This document shows positions 23,020 through 34,789 of a stretch of DNA of 64,000 bases, in pieces. Position 1 is the stretch's first letter; each line of letters begins with the position of its first letter. The DNA lies in NCBI GenBank assembly GCA_033239125.1, contig BSWB01000002.1, positions 110,708,443-110,772,442 on the forward strand, given 5' to 3'. Both the position numbers and the translations under genes were made by a program. Under the pieces are notes generated by a model. The model was not told the origin of the DNA and did not search any database. It saw nothing but the letters and a program-made list of their open reading frames with translations. The DNA is from Fagopyrum homotropicum. Taxonomy: Eukaryota > Streptophyta > Magnoliopsida > Caryophyllales > Polygonaceae.

Positions 23020-23513
23020 ATTGAATTTGTGATTGAACGAATGTAGAAAATGAATTTGGGGGAAAAAACTCTCTCGGTATATTAGATGAAAAGTGCAATA
23101 CACTCAGTCAAGTTGTTATTCTGTAACAACCTCTCTATTTATACAAAGTGACAAAGTCAAGTCAAGCCCCTTATTATTACTAACTATGACTGCCACGTAA
23201 GTGACTTTAATAAATAACAAACCCTATTCTCTACATCCTCCCCTCAAGTTGGAAGTTCTAACAAATCCAACTTGAACGACAAGAAAGAATGTTGCTTGAA
23301 TCCTAAAGTTTTTGTCATTATATCCGCAAGCTGGAGACTGGTGTGTACATAGGCAGTTTTAAGATATCCTTCTTGTACCTTCGAACGTGCATAATGACAT
23401 TCTATCTCCAAATGCTTTGTACGCTCATGGAAGGGTTTGCAGGGATTTGTTGGGCAGCCCGATTGTCACAAAACAAAGTGACTTTAATAAATAACAAACC
23501 CTATTTTCTACAT
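23020..23513 (-). pseudogene. 3' end of a second Ty1/copia element: RNase H scrap and LTR piece
   Basis: On the - strand, 23475 down to about 23250 encodes the copia RNase H tail (FCDNRAAQQIPANP, then HLEIECHYAR and LQLADIMTKTL), broken by frameshifts. Right after it, TGTAGAGAATAGGG (ending 23239) begins an LTR piece that extends to about 23020. A 37-bp copy of that LTR edge (GTGACTTTAATAAATAAC) also flanks the other side of the RNase H scrap at about 23477-23513, so the fragment is bounded by short direct repeats. Confidence 0.75.
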
Positions 23514-25597
23514 GTTTGCGGTAGAATTTTTTCAAAGCTTTCATCGTGCAGTTGATATGGATCTCGAAAAACATAAAAGTAATGATTAACAAATATATAT
23601 TTAAGTCATTGAATTGCCATCTTCTTGTGATCAATGAATTCATCATACTTATTGTTGACTAAAAAAGCTCTTTGTTCGGTCTTCATTTTCAACCAACAGA
23701 GTTGCCTTCTTCACATATTTGACTTCTTCCTATGATCATTGAACCCTTGTATTGCCTTCTTCCTAAATTCTGTTTTTAGCTAAGTTGCTACACCAATCTC
23801 CATCTTCAAGCAATAGAGTTGCTAAAATTGTAAAGAAGCCAACACTTGTAAAGAAGCCAATTCAATATAATGTATTATCATTACAAGTCCCTCGGTTCTA
23901 TCCATGACAATGTATCCACCCTAGTTTTCCTTCCTATAGAATCACACAGATAAATGAATGCTTCTTAGAGAACAACATCACAAACCAAATACATGTATGT
24001 AAACCAATTTAGGGTTTGGATCAACTAGGAGAGTAATGGAGAAGGGAAAAGGATCGTATACCTTAGGTTTGGATCGCAAAGGAAACCATATGGGTTTGGA
24101 TTGCAGAGGAGTAGAAGAGTTTGGAAAGGTAAAAAAGATACGTCGATTTACATAAATCCCATAATTTACTCTTAATTTAATGAAGAAAATGCATCCCCTT
24201 CATCCTTTTCCGTCTTCTCTTTATCTCCTTCATTCTAGTCGTCGAACGCCTTGACCCTTTGTGTGGATGAAAGAAACCCTATATTGATGGTGGGATCATC
24301 TCATTCACCCGAGTCACCAAACGTGCTTGTTATCGTAACACCTAGGAGAAAGTTATATGTGTAGTATGCAAGTCAATTCACTTTTAAATTCCCCTCTTAT
24401 TCACACCCATTTAAAATTAATATTAACAATCATAAAAAATAGTCTTTTAATTTTAACTCCTAACTCTAGAATTTATTTTTAACTTTCAACCATTGTATTA
24501 AATTTATATTTAAAAAATAGTTTTTTTTTAATTTTAACTCCTAACTCTAGAATTTAGTTTTAACATTCAACCATCTTATTAAATTTATATTTTGAATTTA
24601 ACGAATTTAACTTCCTAGTTTTAAATTTTTTTAAAAATAAAACTTACAGTAAGGTTAAATATTCAAAAGGAATAAAAAAAAGAAAAAAATAAATGAGTAT
24701 CAATATCAAACCGTGACTTTTTCACTATCTTATCCTAGGGTTTGTTAGCACGATAATCATAGTTGTTTAGTAAGTATTTAAGACATGTATTTTACTCGTG
24801 TAACTACACTATATTCTTTGGCGATTGTTTTCCCTAACAATAGTAACTAATTATTTACATAAGTAGTTTAGGGTATTTCATGCATTTTTTTGTCTTCTCA
24901 TTTATTTCATTTTAGGTTTGACAGGTGTTTTTTTTTTTACCTTTTCTAAGTTTGTAGGTGAAGAGTCAAGTTTTGGGTGCATTTAGATGAGAACCCTTGA
25001 GTTTTAGTCGAGATGTGATTGTGTTTGAGTGCCAACCTCTACTTCAATATCATTCTTTCATTCTGAGTTCGTGTTCTACAACTGCATTTTATGTCATTAT
25101 AGACTAATAATTAATTATTTTATAGATTCGTATTATTTGTAACCACCTCGTTAATGACGGTTATCTATGATTGTAAAAAAATATTAGTAACTTAAAAAGA
25201 TGATTTTTTTAAAAAAAAAAAAGTAACTATTATTTTTATTAGAAAAATTACAATATAAAATTCAACAATTTTTTACTAATAAGACACTTGATAAAAGTGT
25301 CTAAATAAATGATCACACGTAAAATTATAGAAAAGTTGAATTATAATGTGAAACAACGCTTATATTATATTATTATTATTATTATTATTAAAGTAGAAGT
25401 TTTGTAGTAAACATGTCATTCTTGTACATTTTTTTATATATTATATTTATTTTAAAAACTACATATCTTCACTCTATCAAACATCGATATCATTTCATAT
25501 ACATTTCAGAAAATATTTCATTATTTTTTATTTTCCCTAATAGATATTGTATTTTCTAACTCATACTCAATCAACTATCTTCATTTACAAATGGATA
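23514..25597. other. Intergenic DNA, no gene seen
   Basis: AT-rich throughout. 24445-24606 is an imperfect tandem duplication with an 81-bp period (the word TAACTCCTAACTCTAGAATT recurs at about 24453 and 24534). (ATT)n occurs at about 25370-25390. Nothing else is recognisable. Confidence 0.5.
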
Positions 25598-25869
25598 AAT
25601 TAGTTAGGGCTAATTTGGAAAGGGAGAATTTGACATATTAGGCCTTTTTGAGTTTTTGTTTAAGAAAATGTACCCCAAATTTTTTACCACTTTCATTTAA
25701 TAGTAGGTAAAATATATTAACCCTTCTATTTAGAAAGAAAGAATAAATGATGTTTGTTATTTGTTATATAAGTATAAACTTTAATTTTTAATTACTACAT
25801 TTGTTTTCTTTTATTATTTTTCTTGCCTTTTATTTTTTTTATTTTTTATTTTTTTATTTTTTGGACTGA

Positions 25870-26235
25870 ATTTCTCTTACCGGAATTTCTCATACCAGAA
25901 ATTTCATACCAGAAATTTCTTACCATAAATTTCATGCCAGAAATTTCATGCCAGAAATTTCATGCCAGAAATTTCATACCAGAATTTTCATGCCAGAAAG
26001 TTCATACCAGAAATTTCATACCAGAAATTTCATACCAGAAATTTTCATACGAAAATTAGATACCAGAAATTAAATACCATAAATTATATACCATAAATTA
26101 AGTACCATAAATTATATACCATAAATTAAATACCATAAATTTACATATAAAATCATACCAGAATTTTGTATAAAATCATACCAGAATTTTGTACAAAATC
26201 ATACCAGAATTTTTGTACAAAATCATACCAGAACT
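25870..26235. repeat. Subterminal ATACCAGAAATTTC repeat block (left)
   Basis: About 25 degenerate copies of a roughly 14-base unit (ATACCAGAAATTTC and variants ATGCCAGAAA, ATACCATAAATT). The same unit, inverted, occupies 30700-31230 at the other end of the element and recurs at 53550-54110 in the related element. Confidence 0.85.
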
Positions 26236-26419
26236 TTTGTACTTCAACATGAAGCACTAGACTAGATTCAAACAGGAAGCTTAGTACGTCATTCCTCTAG
26301 CTGTTCCACAGTTACACTTGTTGTCAAGTTTCTTGCCCCTTTCCCCAGAATTACACAATTCATATTCATCCACGTGATACTGTGATAGCCACCTAACCCT
26401 CATCCTAAATTCCTACTTT

Positions 26420-26420
<1 letters not shown>

Positions 26421-26444
<24 letters not shown>
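26421..26444. repeat. (TA)n microsatellite
   Basis: Twelve or so uninterrupted TA units immediately upstream of the captured kinase fragment. Confidence 0.9.
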
Positions 26445-26450
<6 letters not shown>

Positions 26451-26465
26451 ATAACAAACAACTCA

Positions 26466-26865
26466 CCCGAATTTCCTTACCAAAACCACCACTGTCGGAG
26501 CGCTCTCCGACTACAAGAAGTTCTGTGTTCTCAGCCATGGAAACGGAGGTACGGTTTACAAAGTCGAACACCGCTCTACAGGAGCCATCTACGCACTCAA
26601 GGTGGTCCACTGTAGCTCTGATCCACTCATTCGCAGACGAACACTCCGAGAACGTGACATCCTCCGTCGAACCGATTCCCCGTTCGTCGTCCGGTGTCAT
26701 GACATCTTCGGTGAAGCTGACGACCTCGCGATTCTCATGGAATACATGGATTCTAGAACCCTAGATTTGCAACTCCGACAAATCGGCCCATTTTCGGAGA
26801 CTCAATTATCGAACGTCGCTCGTCAGGTGCTTAGTGGACTTCACTACCTTCTCTTCCAAGTGCCT
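26466..26865 (+). pseudogene. Captured fragment of a MAP kinase kinase (plant group D-like)
   Basis: One open frame (26466-26865) encodes the N-lobe of a protein kinase: glycine loop HGNGGTVYKV, the ATP-binding Lys in IYALKVVH, the helix-C Glu in LRERDIL, then RRTDSPFVVRCHDIF and ILMEYMD. It ends at NVARQVLSGLHYL, before the catalytic HRD and DFG motifs, and continues into unrelated GATCTA-rich DNA. RRTDSP and the HGNGG loop are typical of plant MKK7/8/9/10-type MAP kinase kinases. No ATG opens the frame. It cannot make an active kinase but could be transcribed. Captured host exon inside a MULE. Confidence 0.82.
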
Positions 26866-26884
26866 GTTCTTCAGCAAAAGGGGT

Positions 26885-27050
26885 ATTGTCTAGATCTAGA
26901 TTTGGATGAAGATCTAGATTTGGACTTGATTCGATATCCTAAGCATACGCTCCCTCCGTGGCGTTTGATAGAGCAAGCGGCCTTCTAGATCTGGACTGGA
27001 TCTAGATCTAGATCCAGATCTAGATCCAGATCCAGATCTTCACAACTAAA
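26885..27050. repeat. AGATCTAGATC-rich tract
   Basis: Many overlapping copies of GATCTAGATC/GATCCAGATC flank a short unique stretch. Similar tracts occur at about 28040-28120 in the second unit and at 55045-55078 in the related element, so it is a recurrent part of this element family. Confidence 0.75.
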
Positions 27051-27410
27051 TCCTCCATGTCTTCATGTTGTACCTCGTATTCAACGGTCTTGTACCTCTT
27101 CCTCCTCTTCTTCATATCAGTCTTCCTTTTTAGCTTTTGGATTGAAACCTTCAGCCTCTCCAGAAGGGACAAATCGTACCAGAAAGGAATACAAAGTCCC
27201 GATTCCAACGGTTCATGGGGCTACAGATGGAGAGGAGACGAGTGCTGGGTGGATGTCGATGGTGGGAGAGATCCGATCGGCGAGGCTGAAGCAAGAGAGA
27301 GATCGGAGATGTAGAAGAGGGTTGAAGCAAGAAAAAAAGGAATATCATAACGTGACAGAGAAGAATGTGAGGCAAAGCAAGGGAGGTGAAAGGGGCGGTA
27401 GAAAAGAGCA
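27051..27410. other. Unidentified interior of the first MULE unit
   Basis: Purine-rich DNA with open frames at 27057-27314 and 27142-27414 in two registers. Neither has a motif I know. It could be a further captured gene piece. Confidence 0.35.
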
Positions 27411-27414
27411 GTAA

Positions 27415-27600
27415 AAAAATATATATGGGGTACATTAACTTAATAAGAAATAAGAAAAGCCTACTTAGTAGATTAGAAACTCAAAAAGGCCTAGTTACCA
27501 AATTAGCCCATTTGGAAACTAGGCCTTTTTGAGTTATGGTGATAGTAACTAGACTTTTTTTATTTTTGATTAAGTAACTAGGCCCCATTTTTTTTAACCG
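27415..27600. repeat. Two MULE ends facing each other
   Basis: The right end of unit one (GGGGTAC... CTCAAAAAGGCCTAG) and the left end of unit two (CTAGGCCTTTTTGAG ... GGCCCC) form a near-perfect palindrome centred at about 27510, with TAGCCC between the arms. This marks the joint of the composite element. Confidence 0.75.
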
Positions 27601-28136
27601 TTCAACCCTAACTCTCCTTACTCTCCCCTCTCTGGTAGCCGTAACTTGCAAACAACTCAGAACAAAATCTCTCTTCTCACCTCTTTCTCGTTCATCGGCT
27701 CAGAGGTAGAGTTTCGTCATCAGCCAAGTTCGGCTCTCGTTCCCTCAACACACGCCAGTCTTTCACGTTGGCCTGATGGCCTGATGGCACTCGATCTCCA
27801 CTTCCTCGACAGATGCACTAAACAATCCCACATACTTGATACTTCCACATCGCCATCTACGACGACGTTCCCCGTATTCATCATCAAGCAGCTCGGATGG
27901 AGGATCCGATCCAGGTGGAGGCAATTTCTGATTCGAATCCGGAGATGCAGACCCTCCAAAGCTACACACAGAACTTCGATGATGATGCTCGTCGTTCCCC
28001 TCTTGCTCCTTGAATCCTCTTTTTTCTTCTCAATAATATCTAGATCTATATCTAGATCTGGATCTGGATTGGGAGTCGAATGGAAGGTTAGGGAAGTGGA
28101 TCTGGATCTGGATTGGGAGTCGAATGGAAGGTTTGT
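27601..28136. other. Unidentified interior of the second MULE unit
   Basis: More GC-rich than its surroundings, with long open frames on both strands (27646-28194 +, 27720-27969 -). I recognise no domain. A captured gene piece is likely by context but unproven. Confidence 0.35.
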
Positions 28137-28833
28137 TGCGCTTCCGGGAACGGTAGTGTCCGAGCCATCTCCTCGGGTGCAGGATTTAAGTTAGAAGCTG
28201 CAATTGAGCAATTAAGTGTTGATATTGAGGGCAAAGTTGCTCTCGACTCAGGATTGTCCACCGGAGGATTTACTGACTGTCTACTTCAAAATGGTGCTTC
28301 ATTTGTCTATGGGGTTGACGTGGGCTATGGACAAGTATATTTTCTCGAGTTTTTCAAGCAATGTACTGCATTAGGTGATTCCTTGAGCGCTTTCTACCCG
28401 CTAGATATCATTTATTATGTTAGATGATTTTCTCGAGTTTTCTTGTCTATACTGAAAATTAGGTGGCCGATATAATACGTCGAGATGAAAGAGTTTCTGT
28501 TATAGAGAGAACAAACATGAGATATCTAACTGATCTTCCCTAGAAAGTTGATTTGGTGACTTTGGACCTTTCTTTCATTTCCATACTTTTGGTGAGCTTA
28601 CGCACTATATAAAGTTAGGCGTTTGAGCGCTTCCATGTGCCCTAGTATATTTTTTATCCATCTTCTCTTTGGTTGATGGATGCTGAAGTTGGCTGTTAAG
28701 AGAAGATCGTGTTCTAACTGCTTTAAATGAAAACCTTCGATATTAGGTAATTCCAGCAGTACTTAAGGTAATGAAGGAAGAGGCAACTTTGATTACTTTG
28801 ATCAAACCACAATTTGAAGCTCGGAGATCGCAG
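28137..28833 (+). pseudogene. Captured TlyA/FtsJ-type rRNA methyltransferase fragment with introns
   Basis: Three pieces fit the TlyA-type 2'-O-methyltransferase found in plant organelles. Piece one, ending at 28334, reads GAGFKLEAAIEQL, then VALDSGLSTGGFTDCLLQNGA and GVDVGYGQ, which includes the SAM-binding loop. Piece two (28463-28591) reads VADIIRRDERVSVIERTN and VDLVTLDLSFISILL. Piece three (28747-28833) reads VIPAVLKVMKEEATLITLIKPQFEARRSQ in part. GT-AG introns separate them with matching phases, so genomic DNA was captured, not cDNA. TAG at about 28544 (LP-stop-KVDL, where the family suggests Gln) breaks the frame. The usual S4 domain upstream is absent. Confidence 0.8.
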
Positions 28834-28919
28834 GTAACAATAGCTTGATTCTATTTTGAGAAGATTGGTGAAAGAAGGTATTTTTTGTATCTTAGATACA
28901 AACTAAACACCCTAATTTT

Positions 28920-29870
28920 AACAATAAAAAATAAAGATAAATGAGTTGGATAATCATTAAAAAGGAAAGATTTAAAGATTCTTCTCTCTCCTATTAATAA
29001 TCAATTAAATTTTATTTTTTGTTATATCGGGTAACTAAATATTCTTATTTCTCCTATTAATTATAATAAGTAAAGGATTGTGTAGAAGGTAGGATTCGAA
29101 CTCTAGACGAATTGCCCCTTCCTCCCACCCTTATACCAGTTGGACTAATTAAACTTTGTGTATTATTTTGATGATACACAATATTAATACACAATTTCAA
29201 TTACACAATATTAATACATAATTTCAAATACACAATATTAATAAATAAAAGACTTGTGTAACCAAAACCTTGTGTACGAAATACCTTTCACTGAATTTCT
29301 TTCCTGAATAATATGTAGGTACATTATGTATACTCGAGTCATTTTATATCGCTCGAGTATTTCGTACATAAGGTTTTTGGTTACACAAGTCTTTTATTTA
29401 TTAACATTATGTATTTGAAATTATGTATCACTATTGTGTAATTGAAATTGTGTATGCTCGAGTATTTCGTACACAAGGTTTTTTGTTACACAAGTCTTTT
29501 ATTTATTAACATTATGCATTTGAAATTATGTATCACTATTGTGTAATTGAAATTGTGTATGCTCGAGTATTTCGTACACAAGGTTTTTTGTTACACAAGT
29601 CTTTCATTTATTAATATTATGTATTTGAAATTATGTATCACTATTGTGTAATTGAAATTGTGTATTAATATTGTGTATCATCAAAAGAATATACAAAGTT
29701 TAATTAGTCCAACTAGTATAAGAGTGGGAGGGGGGAAACTTGTCCAGAGTTTGAATCCTACCTTTTACACAATCTTTTATTTATATATTATAATTAAGAG
29801 GAGAGAATATAAGGAGAGATTCTAGGAAAATTTTAATTATTATTTCCTATTTTAACATATCAGCAAATCC
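28920..29870. repeat. Large inverted repeat with tRNA-like (SINE-type) promoter boxes
   Basis: Arms at about 28920-29200 and 29660-29870 are imperfect inverted repeats. Each contains pol III-like boxes: on the - strand TAGTCCAACTGG (29136-29147) and GAGTTCGAATCC (29092-29103); on the + strand TAGTCCAACTAG (29705-29716) and GAGTTTGAATCC (29747-29758). Spacing (about 31-33 bases) suits a tRNA-derived SINE. It may be two SINE copies in inverted order. Confidence 0.55.
29352..29666 (+). repeat. Tandem repeat, 105-bp unit, three copies
   Basis: CTCGAGTATTTCGTACA begins units at 29352, 29457 and 29562, and each is followed by the same ACACAAGTCTTT and TGTAATTGAAATTGTG stretch. The copies differ by only a few bases. 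Confidence 0.88.
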
Positions 29871-30699
29871 GTTTACATCATTAATTAGGAATCTTTTATT
29901 TAATATAGAAGAGAGAATATCTCCAAATTAGGTAATATCTGTTATTGTTTTCTAATTAATCTTTTTCTACATAATTTTAAGTGCTTACTTTGTCTACACA
30001 TTACAAAACATACCTACTATATACACAAAAATACGTTATGTACCTACTTAACCAACTCACCCTTATATTTTTCTTCCTCTACCAGCTTTTTATTCATGCT
30101 ATCACATGTTTTCTGAAAACAAAATTAAATATTGTATGTCATCAAGCTAAATGTGAAATTCATGTGTTCATCTTGTATGGTGTAATATGAAGTTTAATAT
30201 CGAAGGAAAATAATTAACCACTTTCATTTACCACTTTCAGTTGAAGGAGACGCCATGGCAGTATATCGCTTTCTCCCTCTTTTCTCATCCTTATACTCTT
30301 TCTGGTATGAATTTTGGTTTACACTTCCCAACTTCACAAATCTGTGTGTATTAACATAGTTATTGTGTATCTGATTGATGCGATTGAATCAAAATTGAGA
30401 CGAAAGAGGTATCTGATTGTGCTGTGCTGATCAGATAGATTAGCTGAAAAGTTTATTATCAAATCTGTTGAGTTTATTAAACGTGTCACTATGTTTAATT
30501 CCATTGGTTTTTGTTACTGATATGCGATTTATATCTGTGATGCTGAAACATAATAGATCGGGATCTGTTGTTATTTATTGAGTTAAACTACAACTTTGAC
30601 CTGTGAAAAATGTCGGATCTCGTTTGCAATCGCTTTCTCTGCTTAATCGAGTGTAGCTTTGTATTGTTTCTATGGTGTCTTAGTTTGAAAATGAATGTA
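29871..30699. other. AT-rich interior of the composite MULE
   Basis: No recognisable gene. Short frames only. Confidence 0.45.
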
Positions 30700-31230
30700 T
30701 TGTTTCTGGTATGAAATATTTTTCTGGTATAGAATATTTCATACCATAAATTCACTGATGGACTTATCAATGTACTGGAAGAGAAGAAGATGAACTTTTA
30801 GTCTATAATATAGCCATGTTGTAAACATTTTCTCATTTTTATGTATCAATGATAGACTTGTTAAGCATGAAGATCAGTTCATCTGGTATGCAACATATCT
30901 TGTTTTAATATTGATCTGGTATGAATTTTTTCATGCCAAAATAACCAATTATGAAGTTATGAGTTTTTCAAATTCTGGTAGGAAAAAAATTATGGTATAT
31001 AATTTTCGTAGGAAAAAATTCTGGTATGAAAATTTTTGGTAAAAATTCTGGTATGTAAAAATTCTGGTATGATAAACTTCTGGTATGTAATTTTCTGGTA
31101 TGAAAAATTTGGTTGAATTTCTGGTATGTTATTTATGGTATGAGAAATTTCTGGTATAATAAACTTCTGGTATGTAAAAATTCTGGTATGATAAAATTCT
31201 GGTATGTGAAAATTCTGGTATGAGAAATTT
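30700..31230. repeat. Subterminal TTCTGGTATGAAAA repeat block (right)
   Basis: Roughly 20 degenerate copies of TTCTGGTATG, the inverse complement of the left block at 25870-26235, leading to the right inverted terminal repeat at about 31380-31441. Confidence 0.85.
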
Positions 31231-31450
31231 ATTTCAAAAAATAAAAAAAAAATAATAAAGAAAGTCAAAAAGTCAAAATAATAAATAAAATAAAAAAATA
31301 AATTAAGTAATTAAAAATTAAAACTTAGACAACAAATATCATTTATTCCTTTCTTTTTAAATAGAAGGGTTAATAATTAAAAATTTGGGGTACACGTTCT
31401 TAAACAAAAACTCAAAAAAGCCTAGTATGTCAAATTCTCCCAATTAGTAA

Positions 31451-31876
31451 TATGTAAATTGTTACTTGTATCATATTAGTTATTTTAATACTCCGTATTC
31501 AATTCGTACTTAAACTTATTAAATATACTCTTACAACTAAATTGTAATTTTTTTTACTAATTTTATAAATTGAAAATATTAGTTATAACTTATGGATAAT
31601 GGCGGAGACCGGACAATTTGTCAAGGGACTAAACATTAAAATTATTTTACATCTCTAAATACAAACTTTAGAAGGATTACCATTTCAACTAGTGTGACAT
31701 TTCTACTAAAAATATATCTAAATTTTAATGAGGACCATAGCTCCCTCCAAACTCCCTAGCTATGCCACTGCTTGTGGACCAAATAAATGGTTTAATATGA
31801 AGCTTCATTATTTGTCAATAACTTCTTCGATAGTGTACCATAAAATTCAGCATCATTATGCTTTAAAGCCTCTTGA
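31451..31876. other. AT-rich DNA between two MULEs
   Basis: No gene seen. About 31680-31780 (CTCCCTCCAAACTCCCTAGC) may be the remains of another transposon. Confidence 0.4.
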
Positions 31877-31950
31877 ATGAATACAGGGGTTGGTATTGGC
31901 ACCATAATTAATATGCTAATGCCACCATAAATTGAAAAAAGTAGACTTTG

Positions 31951-32072
31951 CCTCTCGCACATAGTGTGCGAGAGGGTTAATTTTTTTTAAAAAAAAATAG
32001 TCTCTCGCACATAGTGTGCGAGAGGCAAAAAAAAATAAAAACTTGTCTTCTCTCGCACCTTATATGCGAGTG
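31951..32072. repeat. Three palindromic sites near the left MULE end
   Basis: CTCTCGCAC-type half-sites facing GTGCGAGAG across ATA/TA centres occur at 31951-31975, 32002-32025 and 32049-32072 (the last degenerate). Three equivalents lie near the right end. Likely transposase binding sites, by inference. Confidence 0.8.
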
Positions 32073-32237
32073 ACTAAAAGTTGGTAAATTTTGAACCGTA
32101 AATTTAATGTTACGGTTGGGGGTTAATGGTTGGGGGTTAAAATTTAATACAACTGATGAGAAGTTTTAGTATATATAGGTTAGAATATGGAAGATGGATA
32201 AGATTTTAAGAGAGGTTTGAGAGATTCTTACAAAAAC

Positions 32238-34789
32238 ATGTCTTCAAGTTCTTCGGATGAAGGGGAAAATCAAGTAGGTCAAATTGAGGTACGTTTTTAT
32301 TATTTTGAAATCTTTAAATTTCGTTATGTTATATTTTTTAGATTTACGATGGTCCTTCATTTAACTCTTATACTTCTTCTACCAAAATGAGGGACCGGAT
32401 TATTCTAATCCATATATATATATATATATATTTCAGAGAGTTTTTTTTGTTATTTATTTTTTTTAAGATTTACGATGGTCCTTCATTTAACCAAAATGAG
32501 GGACCCGATTATTCGAGGATATTCGTAACGGACGGATGGTGGAGTGATAGAGATTCCATGATTGCTTGGGCTCGGGCCGAGGCGATGAAATATTTTATGG
32601 TGCTTACAATAAAACGGTCATGGAAAGCGTCAGCTTTACGGAGTTACGGTATGGTGCAGTTAGCATGTGAACAATCCGGGAGCAAGAAGGTTGGAAAGAA
32701 AAAAATTGTAGATTTAAATGATGTCCCGGTGAAGACTCGACGCAGTCATTCGAAAAAATGCGGTTGTCCATTTTTGCTAAATGGGTATGAACAAGGGAAA
32801 GATGTGTGGCGGTTGACGGTTGAGTGTGGATTTCATAACCACGCGCTGCCAAAACACTTAGAAGGTCATGCTTTTGCCGGTCGTTTGACTAGTGAACAAT
32901 TTCAAGATGTGGAAAGGGCAACAGCTGCCGGAACGGCGCCAAAGATTGTTCATGAGATGTTGAGACAAAAGTATGAAGGCATTTGGTGGGGGAGACAACA
33001 CGTGTACATTGCGCGGGCGAAGATTCAAAGGTTAAAGCAAGGAGAAATGGGTCCGACGCAATTGCTATTCAAGATGTTGGTGGAAGGAAATTTTATTTTT
33101 GGTTTTAGGGAATCTGACGATGGAAGCTTGCAAGACATTGCATTTGCCCATGAGCAATCGATCAAGTTATGGGAGAAATATCATTACGTCATGATCATGG
33201 ACACCACCTACAACACTAACATGTAAGCTTTAAATACATTAGTTTTTTGCCATTTTAATAAATTTAGTTAGTAATGTAATTAATTAACTTTTTTCTTTTA
33301 GGTTCAAAATGCCATTTTTGGAGATTGTCGGTCAAACATGCACCGACTTGACATTTCACTTGGGCTTTGCGTTCATGACAAGGGAAGATGCCGATACATA
33401 TAATTGGGTATTGCGCCAAGTCAAAGGGTGGTGTCAAGAGTCAAAATACCGACCGGAGGTGATAGTGACCGATCGGGAGCTTGGGCTATTGAGGGCTATC
33501 CCATGGGTTTTTCCAGATGCAGCTCATCTTTTGTGTTCGTGGCACGTCGACCGCGGGATAGAGGGACAAGCCTTTAAGAAGACAAGGTCAGCAACTATGC
33601 AACATAAATTTCAAAGTGATTGTAAGGCTTTATTCAAATCAAAGTCAAGTGCGACATTTGAGGCTCGACACCAAGAAATGATCGAGCATTGGAGAGATAG
33701 GTGGGGGTTGATGGAATACTTGAACAAGACATGGATATGTCACAAGGAGAAAATTGCAAGTTACTTGGTTGACCAACATTTTCACCTTGGCAACCAAGCC
33801 ACAAATAGGTATGTTTTGTTTTAATTATATTACCTCTTCAATTACTAGTATTTCATATTTTATGTCATGTTTAAAATAAACTTAAAATGTAGGGTCGAAT
33901 CCGCACACTCTTCCTTGAAGAAGATGCTTGATGCATCTAACTTCCGACTCTCGACGTGTCTGAAGCATATCAATTTGATGTTGAGGGATCAATTTCGTCG
34001 ATTGATGGCATCATTGGAGCAATCCCGTTTCAAGATTCCGAGTGAGGTTGCAAACTTACCGATGTTTCGCCAACTATTGGGTAAGGTTTCCGATATTTGC
34101 TTACGGGATTTGTATGCGACGTACATCACCGTATACAAAGGGGATTATCTCGAGAATTGTGTTAAATGCTTTGTGTGGTCGTCTACCGGATTACCTTGTG
34201 CACATGAAGTGGCGAGTATCATGAGAGAAGGACGGATTTTCCTCGTGACGGATGTCCATGTATTTTGGCGTGAGATCGATTGGTATGGGGTTCAATCGAG
34301 TGGTGCGGACGAACCAGTTGAGATCAATGAGAACCAGATTGCTCTTATGGACCTCAAAAAGACAATGGAGATGGATTCCTTAGACGAGAACCAAACTCGA
34401 CAATTAGGTAACATTTATTTGACTTATATTTTTTTTTCTTTTAAGTTTAAAAATAATTATTTATTTATTTTTGTATTCTTTTACATTATGTTTGAAATAT
34501 TTATTTCTTATTTTTATCTTTTATTTGTCTCTTGAAATATTAATTTACTTATTTTTGTCTCTAAGGCACCTTGTGGAGGTCAATGCAAAATCCAGAGACA
34601 GTGAATATGAGAAACCCTAAAGTTCAAAATCCCAAAGGAAGACCACCGAAGAAGGGCACCGGGAGGAAAAAGTCGGCGTTTGAGCATGTTCGAGATGATG
34701 TTAGACAAGCGAGAGATGATAGGGAGAAGAGAAATGAAAGGATGGATGAGGACCACCAATCATTATTAGTGGTTACAACTTCGGTGTAG
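32238..34789 (+). CDS. MULE transposase, FAR1/FRS-like
   Basis: The enzyme would bind the element ends and cut them out. Exons: 32238-32288, 32468-33222, 33302-33808, 33893-34407, 34566-34789; all GT-AG and phase-consistent, 683 residues as read. Domains in order: acidic N-terminus; FAR1-type zinc-finger region with Cys-Gly-Cys (KCGCPFLLNG) and His-Asn-His (WRLTVECGFHNHAL); MULE DDE core with Asp in IMDTTYNTN, Asp in VIVTDRELGLLRA and the CSWHVDR motif; SWIM zinc finger (CVKCFVWSSTGLPCAH); then a basic tail (KGRPPKKGTGRKK). The transposase part has no internal stop. The final stop at 34787 probably arises from a small frameshift at about 34775-34783, since OTU-domain coding continues in another register. 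Exon 2 has a duplicated start region (see findings). Confidence 0.88.

Larger units (their letters stand above)
25607..31441. mobile_element. Composite non-autonomous MULE carrying two gene fragments
   Basis: The outer ends are inverted repeats: GGGAGAATTTGAC at 25622 and its complement ending at 31441. They are followed on both sides by TAGGCC(T)TTTTTGAG and GTACCCCAAATTTTT, then T-rich DNA and a block of CATACCAGAA repeats. Nine bases flanking the element agree at eight positions (AATTAGTTA at 25598-25606, AATTAGTAA at 31442-31450), as expected for Mutator-type insertion. In the middle (about 27475-27545) two further ends face each other. The structure therefore reads as two adjoining units, one with a MAP kinase kinase fragment and one with a TlyA-type methyltransferase fragment. 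The element at 53113-55366 has the same ends and a perfect 9-bp duplication, supporting the class. Confidence 0.72.

Noticed and set aside
26525..26764. 79-residue open frame over the kinase fragment
   Set aside because: Out of register with the recognisable kinase sequence.
28137..28833. Functional TlyA-type methyltransferase gene
   Set aside because: Lacks the N-terminal S4 domain, has a stop within the second piece, no following exon seen, and sits inside a MULE.
29092..29147. tRNA gene on the - strand
   Set aside because: Only the A and B boxes fit; no acceptor stem or anticodon arm can be folded. A SINE-type promoter is more likely.
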